From: JBDTCO01 sp039923495
Lineage (GTDB): Bacteria; Myxococcota_A; Polyangia; Palsa-1104
DNA length: 25,557 bases
Reading direction: 5' to 3'
Assembly: GCA_039923495.1 (NCBI GenBank)
Contig: JBDTCO010000008.1
Span: forward strand, 1-25,557
The notes beneath the pieces are model-generated. The model did not search any database. It was not told where the DNA came from and saw nothing but the letters and a program-made list of their open reading frames with translations. A program made the position numbers and the translations under genes. Position 1 is the stretch's first letter. Every line of letters begins with the position of its first letter. Shown in pieces: positions 1-7,909 of this stretch.

Positions 1-2
1 GG

Positions 3-40
3 GCTTTGCCGGATGAGGGAGGACGGGAACGTCCTCCCCT
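3..40. repeat. Intergenic GGAA-loop hairpin repeat, copy A
   Basis: Positions 17-25 and 30-38 form a perfect 9-bp stem (GGGAGGACG / CGTCCTCCC) closed by a GGAA tetraloop. The flanking bases, beginning GCTTTGCCG, also match a second copy at 16165-16201, so this is a repeat of about 37 bp and not only a chance hairpin. It lies about 180 bp downstream of the minus-strand gene at 220-705 and has no T tract on either side, so it is not a classical intrinsic terminator. Its role is unknown; RNA 3'-end structure or a REP-like dispersed repeat are possible. The rest of 1-219 shows nothing else I can support. Confidence 0.6.
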
Positions 41-219
41 GATAGGCCGCGGTGTTCGGAATCTTGTCGCTGCTGGCGGCGACGTGCGTGGTGCCGTACG
101 CGGTCGCAGCGCACCGCGAGCGCTAGGCTCAGCGAAGGCGAGCGATCAGCGCGGGTCCGAGGCGTGCGCCGCCGAACCGAGCTCGTCGACGCTACGACCG
201 CCGTCGAACGACGACCCCG

Positions 220-705
220 TTACTTCGCGGCGTTCGTCTCGGCCGGCGTCGTGGCGGCGTGCTCGTTGTGCATGCGCGTCCACGTGATGTTGCCGCCCTT
301 GACGTAGCCGCGCGCCATCACGAGGCCCTGCTTGTCGGAGCGGACGACGAAGCGCTGGATCATCGTGTTGTAGTCGCCGTGGTCGTGCGCGGTGACGCGC
401 GTGATGAGGAGCTTCTCGTTGCCCATCTTGCGGACGTACGTCGCGCCCTTCGCGCCGCTGTTGAAGCCCTCGAGCCCGACGAGTGTCTGCTGCGCCTTCT
501 TCGCGGCGACGAGCGAGATCCCCGCCGAGGGCTTTGTGTAGTCGAGCTTGCTCGTGACCTTGAGCTTGCCGCTCTTCTGGTCGAGCACGTTGTGCTGGAT
601 GAAGTTGCGCACCGGCGCGATGTTGATCCGGTGCGTGGTCGTCGCCGCGTGAGCGAGTCCGCCCGAGGCCAGGGTGCCGAGGACGACGGCGATGTTTTTC
701 AGCAT
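220..705 (-). CDS. Secreted protein of unknown function
   Basis: A 161-residue protein that I do not recognise. The start at 705 is chosen because it opens directly on a signal peptide: Lys3, a hydrophobic stretch over about residues 4-18 and an AHA-A type cleavage site near residue 20. The reading frame stays open upstream to 810, but that extension is arginine-rich and lacks signal character. The mature part is basic and mixed alpha/beta in look, without cysteines or a catalytic motif I can name. It ends in a low-complexity Ala/Thr/Asn tail. Periplasmic or exported location is inferred from the signal peptide. It is separated by 110 bp from the next minus-strand gene, so it probably has its own promoter. 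Function unknown. Confidence 0.75.
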   Translation of the reverse strand: MLKNIAVVLGTLASGGLAHAATTTHRINIAPVRNFIQHNVLDQKSGKLKVTSKLDYTKPSAGISLVAAKKAQQTLVGLEGFNSGAKGATYVRKMGNEKLLITRVTAHDHGDYNTMIQRFVVRSDKQGLVMARGYVKGGNITWTRMHNEHAATTPAETNAAK

Positions 706-815
706 GACGCAGCTCGTTACAAGCCTCGTGCCGCGGATTGAAGCAAATGATTTCCTGCGATTACCGTCGCCGGTGACGACTGCTCTGGTCGCCACACGAC
801 CAGGCAGCAATCCAG

Positions 816-1973
816 CTATGGAAGCGAGTAGAGCTCTACCGCCACGCCGCCGCGGTCGAAGCCCTTGTCCTTGCGCAGCACCACGAGCTTGCTCTCGGAA
901 GCGGTGATGCCCGCAGGCCTGCCCGTGCCGGGGAGCACCATCACGCGTGGCGCGGATGGCGCCACCTTCGGCGCGCTGAGGTCGAGCTTGTAGAGGTCGA
1001 TGTCGTCCGGATCGTTGCCGTGACGCGCAACCGCGCTCGCGTTCGCGGGATCGACCTGCAGCTTGACGAGCAGCTCGTGGTCACCCAGCGGGACGGACGC
1101 GAGCGAAGCGAGGTCGTACTGAACGATGGGGCGTGCGAGCGGCACGACCTGCTCCGCGAGCCCGTTGACGACGATGATCTGCTTGCCGTCGTCGGACAGG
1201 CGCACGAACGTCTCGGCGTCGTTCTGCTGCCTGTGCGCGGCGGTCACCTTCGCAAACGCCATGAGGTCCTCGATCTCCTGCTCGACGAGGATCTTGTCCG
1301 ATGGCACGTCGAGCCGCACGAAGCGGTCCGGTCGGCGCATGTCCTTGGCCTTGTCGAACGAGCCGATCTTCTGCGCCGACAGCACCGTATGACCCGCCGA
1401 CCACCACAGCGGCCGCAGCGAGCCCGCGCGCGTGCGCACGAGGCCCTCGCCGTCCTCGTTGTAGGTGCGCTTGCCCACCACGTGGCCGTCGAGCCCGAGC
1501 ACCGTCACGCTGTGCTCGGTGCCGGGGCTGCGCGGGTGCTTCTCGTAGAGCGCGATGGCCGGTTTGCCATCGCGCACGATCGCGTCGATGCCGTCCGCGG
1601 GGCCGAGGCGCTTCCGGTCCAGCGACAGCGCATCGCCCTTCCTCGTGATGGTGAGCGCCGCGAGTCGATCACCTTGCTTGTAGACGACGAGCAGGCGAGT
1701 GGGCGTGAGGAACGACGTGCGCACCACAGTCGACGGCAGCCCCGCGAGCGTGGGTCGCGCCTTGTCCTTGTCGCCCGAGCCATCCCACAGCGAGAGCGTT
1801 GCCTCGGTCGCGAGGTCCGTGGCGAGGACCGCGACCGCATCGCCGTTCGAGGAGATCGCGAGCGGGTCGTCGAAGAACTTCCCCTCGGGCGGCGTGAGGC
1901 GCGCGAGGGGGTGCGGTGCGTCGGCGCGGGCCGAGAGCGCGGACAGGAGGATGGCGATAGCGACGAGGCGCAT
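816..1973 (-). CDS. Secreted protein of unknown function, possibly beta-propeller-like
   Basis: A 385-residue protein with an N-terminal signal peptide (hydrophobic residues 3-13, cleavage near SARA-D). The start at 1973 is chosen because it opens the signal peptide. A TTG 36 bp upstream at 2009 is possible but would add an Arg-rich leader before the hydrophobic segment. The body contains repeated short beta-strand patterns such as SSNGDAVAVLA, LSLWDG, RLLVVY and LSDDGKQIIVV. These resemble blades of WD40- or YVTN-like propellers, but the repeats are too weak to count blades. It lies 32 bp after rluA on the same strand, so read-through from the hslO-psuG-rluA cluster is possible. No enzyme motif is visible. 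Confidence 0.72.
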   Translation of the reverse strand: MRLVAIAILLSALSARADAPHPLARLTPPEGKFFDDPLAISSNGDAVAVLATDLATEATLSLWDGSGDKDKARPTLAGLPSTVVRTSFLTPTRLLVVYKQGDRLAALTITRKGDALSLDRKRLGPADGIDAIVRDGKPAIALYEKHPRSPGTEHSVTVLGLDGHVVGKRTYNEDGEGLVRTRAGSLRPLWWSAGHTVLSAQKIGSFDKAKDMRRPDRFVRLDVPSDKILVEQEIEDLMAFAKVTAAHRQQNDAETFVRLSDDGKQIIVVNGLAEQVVPLARPIVQYDLASLASVPLGDHELLVKLQVDPANASAVARHGNDPDDIDLYKLDLSAPKVAPSAPRVMVLPGTGRPAGITASESKLVVLRKDKGFDRGGVAVELYSLP

Positions 1974-2005
1974 GGGGCGAAGAGGACCCCGCGCCCAGCG
2001 ACGTG

Positions 2006-2845
<840 letters not shown>

Positions 2846-2852
2846 GCGATCG

Positions 2853-3758
2853 TCACGAGGACTGCAAACGCGACAGGGCGACGGCGACCTGCGCGCCGAC
2901 CTCGGCGTTGTGGATCGCGAGGGCGCGGTTCGCGGCGAGCGCGCGCTTGTTGGTGGCCTTGGCGACGAAGCCCAGCAGATGCGGCGTGATCACCTTGCCG
3001 CGCAGCCCCTTCTCCGCGACATCGGCGAGCGCGGCCTCGATGGCGCGCTCGATGAGCGGGCCGTCGAGCGCGTGAGCCTTCGGGATCGGGTTGGCGAGCA
3101 GCACCCCGCCCGGGTGCAGCAGGAAGTGATGGTGCAGCACGAGCGCGGCCTCCTCGGCGGTCTCCACGCGGTGCTCGAGCGCGAGGCCACTCCTGTCCGT
3201 GTAGAAGGCGGGCAGCTCGCTCGTGCGGAAGCCGACGACGGGCACGCCGAGCGTCTCGAGGTACTCGAGCGTGCGGGGCAGATCGAGGATGGACTTCATG
3301 CCCGCAGATACGACGCCGATGGGCGTGCGCGCGAGCGTCGGCAGATCACTCGACACATCGCTGCCATCGCCGCGATGCACGCCGCCGATACCGCCCGTGG
3401 AGAAGATCCGGATGCCCGCGCGCGCCGCGATGAACGCGGTGGCCGACACCGTGGTCGCACCGTTCTGGCGTCGCGCCACACGGATCGCGAGATCGGCCGC
3501 GCCCGTCTTCGGCCACGTCGCGCCGGCCTGCGCCATCGTCTCGAGCTCTCGTGCGTCGAGCCCGACTTGCAGCACGCCGCCGAGCACCGCGATGGTCGCG
3601 GGGGTCGCGCCGTGCTCGCGGACCGCGGCCTCGAGCGCACGACCGATCTCGTAGTTCTCGGGCCATGGCAGCCCGTGCGCGACGATGGTGGACTCGAGCG
3701 CGACGACCGGCCGTCCCTCGTCGAGCGCCGCCTGGACCTCGTCGGTGTAGCGCAGCAT
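2853..3758 (-). CDS. psuG: Pseudouridine-5'-phosphate glycosidase
   Basis: Reversibly cleaves the C-C glycosidic bond of pseudouridine 5'-phosphate to uracil and ribose 5-phosphate, the second step of pseudouridine salvage. At 301 residues it is full length for the family. Visible landmarks are VVALESTIVAHGLPWP (18-33), GATTVSAT (100-107), STGGIGGVHRG (120-130), SAGMKSILDLPRTLEYLE (151-168, where Lys155 is the expected Schiff-base lysine), GVPVVGFRT and the C-terminal ANPIPKAHAL. The start at 3758 follows the hslO stop by two bases. The frame is open further upstream, but that stretch runs through hslO and is not coding. No pseudouridine kinase (psuK) gene is next to it, so the phosphate substrate must come from elsewhere. 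Confidence 0.95.
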   Translation of the reverse strand: MLRYTDEVQAALDEGRPVVALESTIVAHGLPWPENYEIGRALEAAVREHGATPATIAVLGGVLQVGLDARELETMAQAGATWPKTGAADLAIRVARRQNGATTVSATAFIAARAGIRIFSTGGIGGVHRGDGSDVSSDLPTLARTPIGVVSAGMKSILDLPRTLEYLETLGVPVVGFRTSELPAFYTDRSGLALEHRVETAEEAALVLHHHFLLHPGGVLLANPIPKAHALDGPLIERAIEAALADVAEKGLRGKVITPHLLGFVAKATNKRALAANRALAIHNAEVGAQVAVALSRLQSS

Positions 3759-3760
3759 CT

Positions 3761-4678
3761 CTAGTTGGTCTCGAGCGACGTCTTCATCGCGGACCGCAGC
3801 TCGCCTAGCTCCGTGACCGGCACCTCGTAGTGCTGGTTGCAGAAGTTGCAGGTGACCTCGGCGGGCTTCCCCTCTGCGATCATCTCGTCGAGATCGCTGG
3901 CCGAGAGCAGCTGCAACGTCGCACGGATGCGTTCGTCCGAGCACTGGCACTGGAAGCGTACCGGGCGATCCTCGCCGAGCACCTCGACGGGGTGCGAGGG
4001 CGAGAGGCCTGCCGCGATGTCGCGCGCGGAGACGTCGCCACCCATGAGAAGGACGTGCAGCGCGCCGGTGCGCAGGCGGTGCTGCGCGCGCGTGATCGCG
4101 TCGGCCTGGCCGCCCGGTAGCGCCTGGACGAGGATGCCGCCGGCGCGCACGACGTTGCCGTCGCCATCGAGCAGGACCTCGCACGACAGCGCCGACGGCA
4201 CCTGCTCGCTGACGCGCAGGTACGCCTCGACGTCCTCGTCGATCTCGCCGGTCACGAGCTCGACCTGACCCTGATACAGGTCGCGCATCCCGAGATCACG
4301 CGTCACGTTGAGGATGCCGTGCCGACCGACGAGCGGCTCGAGCTGCGGGCGCGTGCCGAGCGTGCCCTCGACGCGCGGGTTCTTCACGTAGCCGCGGACG
4401 TCCCCGTGCGCGTTCGCGTCGGCCACGATGTTGCCGAGGGGCCCGTCGCCCACGACCTGCAGCGTGACGCGCTCCTCACCCTTCGTCATGGTCGCGAGGA
4501 GGAGGCCAGAGGTGAGGGCGCGGCCCATCGCCACCGTCGCTGCGGGCGTGAGCTGGTGGCGCCTTTGCGCCTCGCGGACCACCTCGGTGGTGATGGCTGC
4601 AGCGATGCGCAGCTCGTCGGTGGGGGCGATGGCGCGGACGAGCAGATCTTTGGCTTGCGACGTGGGGGCGGCGGACAT
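3761..4678 (-). CDS. hslO: Hsp33 redox-regulated chaperone
   Basis: A cytosolic holdase chaperone that is switched on by oxidation and unfolding. The 305-residue protein has the typical N-terminal chaperone domain (LTSGLLLATMTKGEERVTLQ at about 55-74, then GDGPLGNIVADAN) and a C-terminal zinc/redox switch. The switch cysteines are Cys244-X-Cys246 and Cys277-X-X-Cys280, the full CXC...CXXC set, so it should bind zinc when reduced. The ATG at 4678 has a GAGAGGG Shine-Dalgarno 4 bp upstream. It heads the minus-strand cluster with psuG (2-bp gap) and rluA. It is divergent from the peroxiredoxin-like/DsbD-alpha pair, which places three thiol-redox proteins around one 77-bp intergenic region. Confidence 0.96.
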   Translation of the reverse strand: MSAAPTSQAKDLLVRAIAPTDELRIAAAITTEVVREAQRRHQLTPAATVAMGRALTSGLLLATMTKGEERVTLQVVGDGPLGNIVADANAHGDVRGYVKNPRVEGTLGTRPQLEPLVGRHGILNVTRDLGMRDLYQGQVELVTGEIDEDVEAYLRVSEQVPSALSCEVLLDGDGNVVRAGGILVQALPGGQADAITRAQHRLRTGALHVLLMGGDVSARDIAAGLSPSHPVEVLGEDRPVRFQCQCSDERIRATLQLLSASDLDEMIAEGKPAEVTCNFCNQHYEVPVTELGELRSAMKTSLETN

Positions 4679-4720
4679 GGGGACCCTCTCAGGGTAGCAC
4701 CGTTGACCTTGTGCCGGCTC

Positions 4721-4749
4721 TTGACCCGCACCGGCGGCGGGCCTATGGC
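4721..4749 (+). promoter_or_regulatory. Candidate sigma70-type promoter for the peroxiredoxin-like gene
   Basis: A TTGACC box at 4721-4726 is followed after 17 bp by TATGGC at 4744-4749. This geometry would start transcription about at the ATG at 4756 and give a leaderless or nearly leaderless mRNA. That fits the absence of a Shine-Dalgarno in front of that ATG. A second TTGACC lies at 4703-4708. The prediction is by eye only. Confidence 0.4.
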
Positions 4750-4755
4750 AATGGC

Positions 4756-5361
4756 ATGACCAACACGAAGACGATCCTCGCGACCTTCGGCCTCGCCGCA
4801 GCCCTGTGCGGCCCCGCGCTGGCCGCAGAGCCTGGCGCGACCGCGCCGGACTTCACGCTCAAGGACACCGACGGCAAGAGCGTCCACCTCGCCGACTACA
4901 AGGGCAAGATCGTGGTCCTCGAGTGGTTCAACCCGCACTGCCCGTACGTGAAGGCCGCGCACACGAAGGGTTCGCTCGTCACCTACGCGAAGAAGGAGCA
5001 GGCCAAGGGCATCGTGTGGCTCTCCATCAACTCCGGCTCGGCAGGCAAGGAGGGCTCGGGGCTCGCCAATTCTCGCGCCGGGAAGGTCACCTTCGGGATG
5101 TCCAACCCGATCCTCCTCGACGAGTCGGGCGCGGTCGGCCACGCGTACGGCGCGACCAACACGCCGAACCTCTTCGTCATCGGCAAGGATCAGAAGCTCG
5201 TCTACAAGGGCGCCATCGACAACTCGCCCGACGGGGAGGGTGCCTCGCCGCAGGGTGGTAAGCTCGTGAACTACGTCGACGCAGCGCTCGACGATCTCGC
5301 CGCCGGTCACGCGGTGAAGACGCCTTCGACGAAGGCGTACGGCTGCGGCGTCAAGTACTGA
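4756..5361 (+). CDS. Secreted peroxiredoxin-like (AhpC/TSA, PRX_like) thioredoxin-fold protein
   Basis: A 201-residue exported protein with a signal peptide (hydrophobic 6-20, cleavage at ALA-AEPG near residue 23). It then carries a thioredoxin-fold domain: APDFTLKDTDGKSVHLADYKGK (30-51), the redox site NPHCPYVK with Cys62, TPNLFVI (136-142, containing the cis-Pro) and YKGAIDN. The active site keeps only the first cysteine of a CXXC. A second cysteine sits at the very C-terminus (Cys197 in YGCGVKY), a pattern I associate with the PRX_like1 group, where homologs end in a similar GC-motif. It probably handles peroxide or thiol redox in the periplasm; the substrate is unknown. It is joined to the next gene by TGATG at 5359-5363, so the two are cotranscribed. 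Confidence 0.88.
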   Translation: MTNTKTILATFGLAAALCGPALAAEPGATAPDFTLKDTDGKSVHLADYKGKIVVLEWFNPHCPYVKAAHTKGSLVTYAKKEQAKGIVWLSINSGSAGKEGSGLANSRAGKVTFGMSNPILLDESGAVGHAYGATNTPNLFVIGKDQKLVYKGAIDNSPDGEGASPQGGKLVNYVDAALDDLAAGHAVKTPSTKAYGCGVKY

Positions 5362-5819
5362 TGCGCCAGCTGGTCATCGCCTCGCTGCTCCTCGCCGCGC
5401 CCGTGATCGCCGTCGCTGCTCCGGCGGACGTGGCGCCGTCGGAGGCCAGGGCCACGGGCTGGAAGGTGCGCGCGGTCGCTCCGCATGGTGCGCAGGTCGG
5501 CAAGCGGGCCGAGCTCGAGATCTTCGTCGAGGCCGAGTCCGGCTATCACCTCAACGACGACTACCCGATCAACTTCAAGCCGACGGGCACCAAGGCCGCA
5601 CGCTTCGATGCGCCGCGCATCGAGAAGAGCGCGGCCGTGCTGTCCGCGTGCCCGACGGACGCCACGCACAAGTGTGGGGCCCGCATGCCGGTCGCGTTCG
5701 TGGCGACGGCAGCGGGTTCCGCGCAGCTGGGCGGGACGCTGGCGTTCTCGGCCTGTAACGACGCGCAGTGCCTCATCCAGAAGGTCGTCGTCTCTACGCC
5801 GGTCTCCATCGAAAGGTAG
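5361..5819 (+). CDS. Soluble DsbD N-terminal (alpha) domain-like protein
   Basis: A 152-residue exported protein with signal peptide residues 1-20 (hydrophobic core VIASLLLAAPVIAV). The remainder resembles the immunoglobulin-like periplasmic alpha domain of DsbD. GYHLNDDYPINFKP (61-74) is the characteristic segment, and FSACNDAQCLIQ at 129-140 corresponds to the domain's redox cysteine pair (here Cys132 and Cys137). A second pair, Cys97 and Cys105, may form a structural disulfide. There is no membrane electron-transport domain and no C-terminal thioredoxin domain, unlike full DsbD. It overlaps the peroxiredoxin-like gene by one base, so it may pass electrons to, or take them from, that protein. 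The partner idea is inference; the domain call is fairly good. Confidence 0.75.
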   Translation: MRQLVIASLLLAAPVIAVAAPADVAPSEARATGWKVRAVAPHGAQVGKRAELEIFVEAESGYHLNDDYPINFKPTGTKAARFDAPRIEKSAAVLSACPTDATHKCGARMPVAFVATAAGSAQLGGTLAFSACNDAQCLIQKVVVSTPVSIER

Positions 5820-5825
5820 GTTTCG

Positions 5826-5854
5826 TTGACACCCGGCGGCAGCACGTAAATGCT
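5826..5854 (+). promoter_or_regulatory. Candidate sigma70-type promoter for the IorA-like gene
   Basis: A consensus TTGACA -35 box lies at 5826-5831. After 17 bp a weak AATGCT -10 follows at 5849-5854. Transcription would begin near 5861, giving a leader of about 32 nt that contains the AGGA of the next gene. This suggests that the IorA-like gene can be transcribed separately from the upstream redox pair. Confidence 0.4.
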
Positions 5855-5892
5855 AGCCGTCGAGTGACGACGAGCCCTCTACGAGGATTGGT

Positions 5893-7542
5893 GTGCTGAG
5901 CGGCAACGACGCGCTCGCACGTGCGCTCGCGGCGAGCCGGCTGCGCGTGTGCCATGGCTTCGTCGGGGTGCCGCTGCACCGTCTCGTCGATGGGCTGACC
6001 TCGCGACGCACGCAGGGCATCACCTACGTGCCATCGCAGAGCGACCTGTTCGCGGCGTCCCTCGCGCTCGGGGGCGCGCTGCTCTCGGGTGGTGGCAGTG
6101 CGCTGTTCCTGCGCGCCGGCGGGGTGAACTTTGCGCTCGAAGCGCTGGCGACGCTCGGGCTCATGAACGAGCTGCGCTCCCCGGCCGTGATCATCGCCGG
6201 CTTCGATCCGGGCCCGACCATCGCTGCCACCGCGCAGGACGATCGCGGCACGTTCGCGCACACCTGCCATCTCGCGCAGCTCGATCCCGGCTCGCCCGAC
6301 GAGGCGTATCACATGACCCGGCTCGCGGCGCAGGCCTCGCGGTTGGCGGGGATGCCGGTCGTCGTGCGCGTCTCGGGGCGCGTGCTCGACTCGAGCGCGG
6401 AGGTGCAGGAGTCGCTCGCCGATCCGCTCTCGCCCTCCGGCAACCCGTGGCCCGCGACGTTCGCGCGTTCCGCGGGCCCTTACGTGATGTCGTCGGCGAC
6501 GTACCGCTACCACGTCGACAAGCGCGCGCGCCGGCTGCAGCAGCTCGAGCACCTCGTCGCCGCGTGCTCGACGCAGGTCGGCCTCGAGGGGGACGTCGCC
6601 GTCGTGCTCGCTGGGCACCTCGGATCGCGTGTGCAGAGCAAGGTCGCCGCGCGCAAGCTGCCCTCGTTGCGGCTGGGGGCGACGTGGCCGCTGCCGCGTC
6701 GCTTGCTCGAGCAGTTCCTGCGCGATCGGCGCGAGGTCGTGGTCCTCGAAGAGGGCGAGCGCTTCCTCGAGCGCGAGCTCCAGGGGCTCGTGCAGTCGCT
6801 CGGTCTGCAATGTCGCGTGCGCGGCGTCGAAGGGCAGCGTCCCATCCGGCTCGACGACGAGCGCCTCGAGGTGGTGCTGCGGCGGCTCGGCGAGGCGGTG
6901 ACCGAGGTCCGCCTCGAGGAGCGCGAACTCGCCGGCTGGCGCGAGGCGCAGGACGCGCTCGTCGCGCTCGGACCGGTCGACATGGAGCCGTGGCCGTTCT
7001 TCCTCGGCCGCGCTCGCAAGAAGCTGTGGGGCTTCGGTGCGGAAGATCCGCGCGCGCAGCTCCTCGCGCAGATCCGGGGACTCGAGCGACCGTCGCTCGT
7101 CGTCGCCGATCCGTCGGCAGCCGCGATGCTCGGCTTCCGCGATCGGCTCATCGACGTGAAGGCAGGCTTCGGTCAGGCGCCGTCCGTCGCGGGGGCGCTC
7201 TCGACGGCCGATGGCGTCGAGGAGCGCGCGGGCGCACCGCTCGCGGTCGCGCTGCTCGGCGATCTCAACGTCTACCAGTCGTCGTTGCTCGGCATCATCG
7301 ACAACGTGGCGCACCGACGCGACGTCCTCCATGTCATCCTCGTGAGTGACCTTGCTGCACCTGCGGGCGGCGCGCCGGGCACCACCATCGAGGGCCTGCT
7401 TCGTGGGCTCGAGATGCCGTACCTCACCGCCCGCCTCGGTGAGCCCGAGGTCGCCGGTGCTCTCGCTGCGATGGCGGCCGAGTCGGGGCCGCGCGCGCTC
7501 GTGTGCCTCGGCGCTGGCCGCGAAGAAGCGATTGGCGGCTGA
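5893..7542 (+). CDS. Indolepyruvate ferredoxin oxidoreductase alpha subunit-like protein (degenerate, no ferredoxin domain)
   Basis: A 549-residue protein with the layout of IorA. The N-terminal pyrimidine-type domain starts with LSGNDALARALA and VCHGFVGVP, where classical IorA has a GYPGTP-type motif. The middle domain carries LRLGATWPLPRRLLEQFL and VVVLEEGERFLE (259-293), a close match to the IorA pattern. The C-terminal TPP-type domain carries ALLGDLNVYQSSLLGIIDNV (453-472). Compared with active IorA, the GCYTLG, MGASIG and DN/MTGHQPHPG segments are replaced. The C-terminal 4Fe-4S cysteine cluster is absent, and no iorB beta-subunit gene is adjacent. It may therefore be a non-catalytic or altered-substrate paralogue. 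The GTG start at 5893 is preceded by GAGGA. It overlaps the following small gene by TGATG. Confidence 0.78.
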   Translation: MLSGNDALARALAASRLRVCHGFVGVPLHRLVDGLTSRRTQGITYVPSQSDLFAASLALGGALLSGGGSALFLRAGGVNFALEALATLGLMNELRSPAVIIAGFDPGPTIAATAQDDRGTFAHTCHLAQLDPGSPDEAYHMTRLAAQASRLAGMPVVVRVSGRVLDSSAEVQESLADPLSPSGNPWPATFARSAGPYVMSSATYRYHVDKRARRLQQLEHLVAACSTQVGLEGDVAVVLAGHLGSRVQSKVAARKLPSLRLGATWPLPRRLLEQFLRDRREVVVLEEGERFLERELQGLVQSLGLQCRVRGVEGQRPIRLDDERLEVVLRRLGEAVTEVRLEERELAGWREAQDALVALGPVDMEPWPFFLGRARKKLWGFGAEDPRAQLLAQIRGLERPSLVVADPSAAAMLGFRDRLIDVKAGFGQAPSVAGALSTADGVEERAGAPLAVALLGDLNVYQSSLLGIIDNVAHRRDVLHVILVSDLAAPAGGAPGTTIEGLLRGLEMPYLTARLGEPEVAGALAAMAAESGPRALVCLGAGREEAIGG

Positions 7543-7784
7543 TGCTCGCGCTCGTCCGCTTCGTCTTCTCGCTGCTCGTGCTCGCGGTGCTTGTGTGGTT
7601 CGCGACGATGGTGCCGCTCGGCGATCACACGCTGTGGGGCCACCTGAAGGCGATCGCGGGCACCCACGAGGCCAAGGACTTCGCCGACGGGACGCGCAAG
7701 GAAGCGCAGAAGGTCGCGGACAAGCTCCTCGACAAGCCCGACGCCGCGACTGCGCCCGAGCCGCACCGGCATCACTCGAAGTAG
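7542..7784 (+). CDS. Small single-helix membrane protein
   Basis: An 80-residue protein with one N-terminal membrane segment at about residues 5-25 (VRFVFSLLVLAVLVWFATMV). A charged, helix-prone tail rich in Lys, Asp and Ala follows, and the protein ends in a His-rich stretch (HRHHSK). The start at 7542 overlaps the stop of the IorA-like gene (TGATG), which implies coupled translation and a possible physical link between the two products. I do not recognise a family. A terminator follows 37 bp downstream. Confidence 0.7.
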   Translation: MLALVRFVFSLLVLAVLVWFATMVPLGDHTLWGHLKAIAGTHEAKDFADGTRKEAQKVADKLLDKPDAATAPEPHRHHSK

Positions 7785-7790
7785 GAACGA

Positions 7791-7903
7791 ACAGGAACCA
7801 GGCGGCGGGCGACAGGAGCTGGCCGCTTCGCGGCGTGTTTTTTAGTACCCATGGGCCTCGAAGCGGCGACGACCATCGCCCATCGCCGGCTCCTGGTTCC
7901 TGT
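7791..7903. repeat. 113-bp imperfect inverted repeat between convergent genes
   Basis: The outer arms ACAGGAACCAGG (7791-7802) and CCTGGTTCCTGT (7892-7903) are perfect 12-bp inverted repeats. Imperfect pairing continues inward, and a second perfect 9-bp pair, GCCGCTTCG (7822-7830) with CGAAGCGGC (7859-7867), is nested inside. The right arm also holds a short ATCGCC tandem. It sits between convergent genes and could serve as a two-way RNA 3' structure, or be a small non-autonomous repeat element. No transposase and no obvious target-site duplication were found. Confidence 0.6.
7822..7843 (+). terminator. Intrinsic terminator after the IorA-like operon
   Basis: The GC-rich stem GCCGC-TTC-GCGGC at 7822-7834 is followed by GTG and six T residues (7838-7843). 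It lies 37 bp after the stop of the small membrane protein. It is nested in the larger inverted repeat, which may compete with or reinforce it. Confidence 0.65.
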
Positions 7904-7909
7904 CGCTCT

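Noticed and set aside
52..126. A 24-residue hydrophobic ORF on the plus strand starting with GTG
   Set aside because: It is hydrophobic enough for a small membrane peptide but has no good Shine-Dalgarno or promoter, and nothing else supports translation.
6..287. A 93-residue plus-strand ORF
   Set aside because: Arg/Ala/Ser-rich low-complexity composition, no Shine-Dalgarno, and overlap with the 3' end of a better minus-strand gene.
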